Positions 30,568 to 33,978 of a DNA stretch of 33,978 bases are shown one piece after another; position 1 is the first letter of the stretch, and the number at the start of each line of letters is the position of its first letter. The notes under the pieces were generated by a model. It was given only the letters and a program-made list of their open reading frames with translations. It was not told the DNA's origin and made no database searches. Position numbers and translations under genes: made by a program. The stretch spans positions 1 to 33,978 of the forward strand of contig NZ_LRUN01000068.1 in the NCBI RefSeq assembly GCF_001679645.1, read 5' to 3'. The stretch is from Pseudomonas bananamidigenes (lineage in GTDB: Bacteria > Pseudomonadota > Gammaproteobacteria > Pseudomonadales > Pseudomonadaceae).

Positions 30568-31236
30568 TTATTCGCCGACGCTGATCTTCAGGCCAGCAGC
30601 TATTGCAAAAGGTGTCAGGGTTATCGCCAGGGCGGTCAGGCTGCCAAGCCACAACAGATAACCAATCGCCGGCATGCCCTGCAACGCCGCCTGCAAGGCG
30701 CCACTGCCGAGGATCAACACCGGTATGTACAACGGCAGAATCAGCAGCGCCAGCAACAGGCCACCGCGTTTCAGACCGACCGTCAGCGCCGCGCCCACCG
30801 CGCCGAGCAAGCTCAGCACCGGTGTTCCCAGCAATAACGAAAGCAGCAATACCGGCAGGCACGCAGCCGGCAACCCGAGCATCAACGCCAGTAACGGCGA
30901 GAGCAAAACCAGTGCCAGCCCGGAAAAAAGCCAGTGTGCCAGCACCTTTGCCAATACCAGAAGTGGCAGGGGGTGCGGCGAAAGGACCCACTGTTCAAGG
31001 GATCCGTCTTCGAAATCACTGCGGAAAAGCCCGTCCAGCGAGAGCAGGACCGACAAAAGCGCCGCCACCCAGACTAACCCCGGGGACAAGTTTTGCAATA
31101 CTTGAGTTTCCGGTCCGACGGCCAGCGGGAACAACGCAATGACGATGGCGAAGAAAATCAGCGGATTGGCCAGCTCCGCCGGGCGGCGGAACAGCAGTCG
31201 GGACTCGCGGGCAACCAGCAGGCCGAACACACTCAT
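30568..31236 (-). CDS. ccmB: Haem exporter subunit CcmB
   Basis: A 222-residue membrane subunit of the CcmABCD ABC complex with six hydrophobic segments. The N-terminus MSVFGLLVARESRLLFRRPA and the stretch DGLFRSDFEDGSLEQW, ahead of LSPHPLPLLVLAKVLAHW, are characteristic. With CcmA it uses ATP to release holo-CcmE from CcmC. The start at 31236 overlaps the ccmA stop by four bases (ATGA) and gives the family length (E. coli 220); longer readings run into ccmA. Confidence 0.95.
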   Translation of the reverse strand: MSVFGLLVARESRLLFRRPAELANPLIFFAIVIALFPLAVGPETQVLQNLSPGLVWVAALLSVLLSLDGLFRSDFEDGSLEQWVLSPHPLPLLVLAKVLAHWLFSGLALVLLSPLLALMLGLPAACLPVLLLSLLLGTPVLSLLGAVGAALTVGLKRGGLLLALLILPLYIPVLILGSGALQAALQGMPAIGYLLWLGSLTALAITLTPFAIAAGLKISVGE

Positions 31237-31868
31237 GCTGCCCAGTCTCCCAGATTGATGTCGCGATAACCGACCGGCATCCGGCTCAGCGTGTGGTGGG
31301 TGGTCAGCACCACCAGACCGCCCTGCTCGCAATGATTGACCAGGTGTTCTTCGAGTTGCGCCACGCCCTGCTTGTCCAGTGCGGTGAAGGGTTCATCGAG
31401 GATCCACAGCGGCGGACTGTCGAGATACAACCGCGCCAGCGCAACGCGCCGTTGCTGACCGGCGGACAGGCTATGGCAGGGAACATCCTCGAAACCGCGC
31501 AATCCAACCGCCGCCAGCGCCTGCCAGATCGCGTCGCGTCCAACGGGTTGATGCAGGGCGCAGAGCCAGGCGAGGTTTTCTTCCGGGGTGAGCAAGTCCT
31601 TGATGCCGGCGGCATGGCCGATCCACAGCAGGTTGCGCGCCAGTTCGCTGCGTTGCTCGGCCAGGGGCTGACCGTTGAGCAGCACCTGACCGTCGGTCGG
31701 CTGCATCAGGCCGGCCAGCAAACGAAGCAGACTGGTCTTGCCGCTGCCGTTGGGACCGCTGATCTGCACCATATCGCCGCGGGCCAGTCTCAATTCGAGA
31801 TTCTCGAAGAGCAGTCTGAGATCACGCTCACAGGCGAGGCCGACGGTTTGCAGGACAGGGCTGGTCAA
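31233..31868 (-). CDS. ccmA: Haem exporter ATP-binding protein CcmA
   Basis: A 211-residue ABC ATPase. Walker A is GPNGSGKT (38-45), the signature is LSAGQQRR (134-141), Walker B is LWILDEP (154-160), and the switch His lies in LTTHHTLS. It powers the CcmABCD step. The start is TTG at 31868, giving MTSPVLQTVGLACERD; the ribosome site is weak (AAGG some 11 bases up), and no ATG or GTG fits in frame. A TTG start plus weak site may keep expression of the whole operon low. It is the first ccm gene, divergent from the FliK-like gene. Confidence 0.94.
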   Translation of the reverse strand: MTSPVLQTVGLACERDLRLLFENLELRLARGDMVQISGPNGSGKTSLLRLLAGLMQPTDGQVLLNGQPLAEQRSELARNLLWIGHAAGIKDLLTPEENLAWLCALHQPVGRDAIWQALAAVGLRGFEDVPCHSLSAGQQRRVALARLYLDSPPLWILDEPFTALDKQGVAQLEEHLVNHCEQGGLVVLTTHHTLSRMPVGYRDINLGDWAA

Positions 31869-32066
31869 GGGTTCACGGGCCTTATACGGTTCAAGTCGGC
31901 TCTGGGGCGGCCGTTAAAGAGTTGCAGCATAAATGCAATGACGGCTCAATCCAGAGAGCTGCGTCAAACAATTGCTATGTTTTTTTGAACGAACGGAAGG
32001 ACGGGCGGCATTATACATGGCGTCCCCTGCTCTCCCGAGTGCATTTTCCTCAGGTTGTGTCCGCGT
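31869..32066. promoter_or_regulatory. Divergent promoter region ccmA / fliK-like
   Basis: This 198-base region must hold both promoters. On the plus strand TTGAAC (31985-31990) and CATTAT (32009-32014), 18 bases apart, form a weak sigma-70 promoter for the FliK-like gene. No TAAA-N15-GCCGATAA (FliA) promoter is seen. A TTGCA/TGCAA inverted repeat lies around GCATAAATGC at about 31923-31939 on the ccm side. No clear ccm promoter was identified. Confidence 0.4.
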
Positions 32067-33641
32067 ATGACAGGCGAAATGAACATCCTCCCGCTCCCGC
32101 CCACCACTCCGGCGACCCCTCGCCCGCAGGTGGGTGAGCTGCTCAAGCTGCTGACGCCGATGGACGGGCTGATTGCCGCCGGACAGAGCGCCAGGGCCGA
32201 GGTGTTGTCGCAGAAACCGGCAGACCAGGCCTTTCAGGTGCTGCTCAAGGTCACCCTTGACGGCGGCCGCCAGACCACCGTGCAGGCAACCAGCCCCCTG
32301 CCGCTGCCACAAGGCACCAACCTGGCGGTCACCCAGCCGTCGGCAGGCAATCTGGCGGTTACCGTGCAACAGGCCATCGCCACGGCTGTCGCCACCCTGA
32401 CTCGAATCGACACCGCGCAATTACCGGTCGGTACGCTGCTGCAAGGCAAGGTGCTGACGAATCAGGCCCTGCCGCAGGTGCCGGGACAGCCGGCGGTGTT
32501 CCGCTCGACGGTCAGCCTGCTCAACACGGTGTTGAGCGGCAGCACCCTGAGCATCGACAGCCCGCAACCGTTGCGCATCGGCACGCTGCTGTCGGCGCTG
32601 GTGCAGGATTCGCAGACCCTGAAGTTTCTGCCGTTGAGCAACCGTCAGGAACAACTGGCGGTCAGTCAGCAACTGGTCAGCCAGCAAAGCCGCCAGGGTT
32701 CGCTGGATGGCTTGCTGAAAATGCTCCAGAGCCTGCCGCCCGCCGACAATCAGACCTCCAGCGATCTGCGCGCGGCCGTGGACAGGTTGCTGGCCAACCT
32801 GCCGGACGTCCAGCAACTGACCACCCCCAAAGGCCTGGCCCAGGCGCTGCTCAACAGCGGCGCCTTTCTCGAAGCCAAATTGCTGGCCGGGCAAAACCCG
32901 ACGCTGACTCCGGACATGAAAGGCGACCTGCTCAAGCTGATTGCCCAGCTCACTCCCGGCCTGCCCGGCAACACCAATCTCAATGCGCTCATCGCCGCCA
33001 ACACTCTGGCCCAGGCGATGCCGAGCTTCGTGCGCAATGCCCTTGGCATGCTCGGCCAGGTCAGCGCCAAACCGCTGCCAGGCGGATTCCCGCTGCCGGA
33101 CCGGCTGCTGCAAAGCCTGGAAGGTGAAGGCGATCTGGAGCATTTGCTGCGCCTGGCCGCCGCCGCAGTCTCGCGCCTGCAAAGCCATCAACTGTCGAGC
33201 CTGGAACAGACCGGCATGACCGACGACGGACGGCTGCTCAGCACCTGGCAACTGGAAATCCCGATGCGCAATCTTCAGGACATCGTGCCGTTGCAGGTCA
33301 AGTTCCAGCGTGAAGAAGCGCCACAGGAAGAAAAACAGAACGAACGCCGTGAAAGCGAGCGCGAAACCAGACAGCCATTGTGGCGAGTCGATCTGGCATT
33401 CGACATGGAGCCGTTGGGGCCGATGCAGATTCAGGCGCAACTGATCAGCGGCAGCCTGTCGAGCCAGCTCTGGGCCGAACGCCCCTGCACCGCCGATCTG
33501 ATTGAATCCAATCTGGCCGCCCTGCGTCAGCGCCTGCTGGATCGCGGACTCAACGTCGGCGATCTCGACTGCCACCTCGGCACGCCACCGCAAGGCAATC
33601 AAACCCGTCTCGAACACCGCTGGGTCGACGAAACCGCATGA
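32067..33641 (+). CDS. FliK-like flagellar hook-length control family protein
   Basis: A 524-residue protein with the FliK architecture: a long Gln/Leu/Pro-rich, low-complexity N-terminal part (about 1-400) and a C-terminal domain (about 420-520) of the FliK C-terminal type. There VDLAFDMEPLGPMQIQAQL and LWAERPCTADLIESNLAALR stand out, followed by LLDRGLNVGDLDCHLG. FliK measures hook length and triggers the FlhB switch. A separate canonical fliK is expected in the main flagellar cluster, so this is a paralogue. The ATG at 32067 is used; an ATG four codons later and a TTG at 32055 are alternatives. It overlaps the following FlhB-C-like gene by four bases (ATGA), so the two are coupled. Confidence 0.82.
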   Translation: MTGEMNILPLPPTTPATPRPQVGELLKLLTPMDGLIAAGQSARAEVLSQKPADQAFQVLLKVTLDGGRQTTVQATSPLPLPQGTNLAVTQPSAGNLAVTVQQAIATAVATLTRIDTAQLPVGTLLQGKVLTNQALPQVPGQPAVFRSTVSLLNTVLSGSTLSIDSPQPLRIGTLLSALVQDSQTLKFLPLSNRQEQLAVSQQLVSQQSRQGSLDGLLKMLQSLPPADNQTSSDLRAAVDRLLANLPDVQQLTTPKGLAQALLNSGAFLEAKLLAGQNPTLTPDMKGDLLKLIAQLTPGLPGNTNLNALIAANTLAQAMPSFVRNALGMLGQVSAKPLPGGFPLPDRLLQSLEGEGDLEHLLRLAAAAVSRLQSHQLSSLEQTGMTDDGRLLSTWQLEIPMRNLQDIVPLQVKFQREEAPQEEKQNERRESERETRQPLWRVDLAFDMEPLGPMQIQAQLISGSLSSQLWAERPCTADLIESNLAALRQRLLDRGLNVGDLDCHLGTPPQGNQTRLEHRWVDETA

Positions 33642-33967
33642 ACGATTCCACCGCTCCACGCCAGGCCATCGCCCTCAAATACGACGGCAGCCAGGCCCCG
33701 ACGCTGACCGCCAAGGGCGACGACGAACTGGCCGAAGAAATCCTGCGCATCGCCCGCGACTGCGAAGTACCGATCTACGAGAACGCCGAGCTGGTGAAGT
33801 TGCTGGCGCGCATGGAACTGGGCGACAGCATCCCGCAAGAGTTGTACCTGACGATTGCCGAGATCATCGCGTTCGCCTGGAACCTCAAGGGCAAGTTCCC
33901 GCAAGGACATGATCCGGATGCACCAATGGTCGAGAAGGACATCACCGATCGCGGCGACGATTACTGA
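33638..33967 (+). CDS. Stand-alone FlhB C-terminal-domain protein (FlhX/YlqH-like)
   Basis: A 109-residue cytoplasmic protein homologous to the part of FlhB (EscU/YscU) that follows the NPTH autocleavage site. IALKYDGSQAPTLTAKGDDE, LAEEILRIARDCEVPIYENA, LVKLLARMELGDSIPQELYL and TIAEIIAFAWNL line up in order with that domain. The N-terminal membrane domain and the NPTH motif are missing; the homology begins just after where cleavage would occur, so the protein mimics the cleaved fragment. Related single-domain proteins are YlqH of Bacillus and FlhX of epsilon-proteobacteria, which can replace the FlhB fragment. It is coupled to the FliK-like gene. The window ends eleven bases after its stop. 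Confidence 0.88.
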   Translation: MNDSTAPRQAIALKYDGSQAPTLTAKGDDELAEEILRIARDCEVPIYENAELVKLLARMELGDSIPQELYLTIAEIIAFAWNLKGKFPQGHDPDAPMVEKDITDRGDDY

Positions 33968-33978
33968 GGGCAAAAAAA

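Noticed and set aside
31869..32066. FliA (sigma-28) promoter for the FliK-like gene
   Set aside because: No TAAA-N15-GCCGATAA-like sequence was found; only a weak sigma-70-like pair is visible.

Overview
The window is chromosomal DNA of a gamma-proteobacterium, almost certainly a fluorescens-group Pseudomonas. The grounds are the high GC content, the dense GTGGGAGCGAGCxTGCTCGCGA REP elements with a matching REP-associated transposase, and gene blocks that, as far as I recall the P. aeruginosa PAO1 map, match two separate PAO1 neighbourhoods (about PA3234-PA3239 and about PA1473-PA1504). No rRNA, tRNA, prophage, CRISPR array or intact insertion sequence was seen.

Left block (1-8831): an acetate/cation symporter pair (DUF485 protein plus ActP, minus strand), an orphan betaine-type substrate-binding protein (BetX-like), a membrane-anchored GH17 beta-glucanosyltransferase, a small membrane protein, a translationally coupled pair made of an exported alpha/beta hydrolase and an MlaA/VacJ-like protein without a usable lipobox, and a DUF808 membrane protein.

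Central block (8966-19492): a RutR-like TetR regulator, a RAYT transposase bracketed by REP pairs, then the glyoxylate/glycerate pathway. A GlcG/HbpS-type protein is divergent from gcl-hyi-garR-ttuD-pyk. This set converts two glyoxylate to tartronate semialdehyde, then glycerate and 2-phosphoglycerate, and after enolase (not in the window) PEP to pyruvate. A urea transporter and a voltage-gated K+ channel with a zinc-ribbon tail follow. Two identical TTGTATACAA palindromes lie in the glcG/gcl divergent region. Glyoxylate and urea are the end products of purine/allantoin breakdown, so the cluster looks like the lower end of that route.

Third block (19597-24444): an orphan sulfate-binding protein, a DUF5666-like exported protein, an MFS exporter with a LysR-type box upstream, a HicBA toxin-antitoxin pair with a palindrome inside its promoter, and a LysR regulator.

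Right block (24489-33967): the complete cytochrome c maturation operon on the minus strand, ccmA-B-C-D-E-F-G-H-I, followed by a small lipoprotein gene. Divergent from it are a FliK-like gene and a stand-alone FlhB C-terminal-domain gene (flagellar export specificity switching).

Most genes are ordinary core-genome Pseudomonas genes. The best leads for something little described are the FliK-like/FlhB-C-like pair, the hydrolase plus non-lipidated MlaA pair, the lipoprotein trailing ccmI, and the twin operators of the glyoxylate cluster. All calls come from reading the sequence; no database search was possible.
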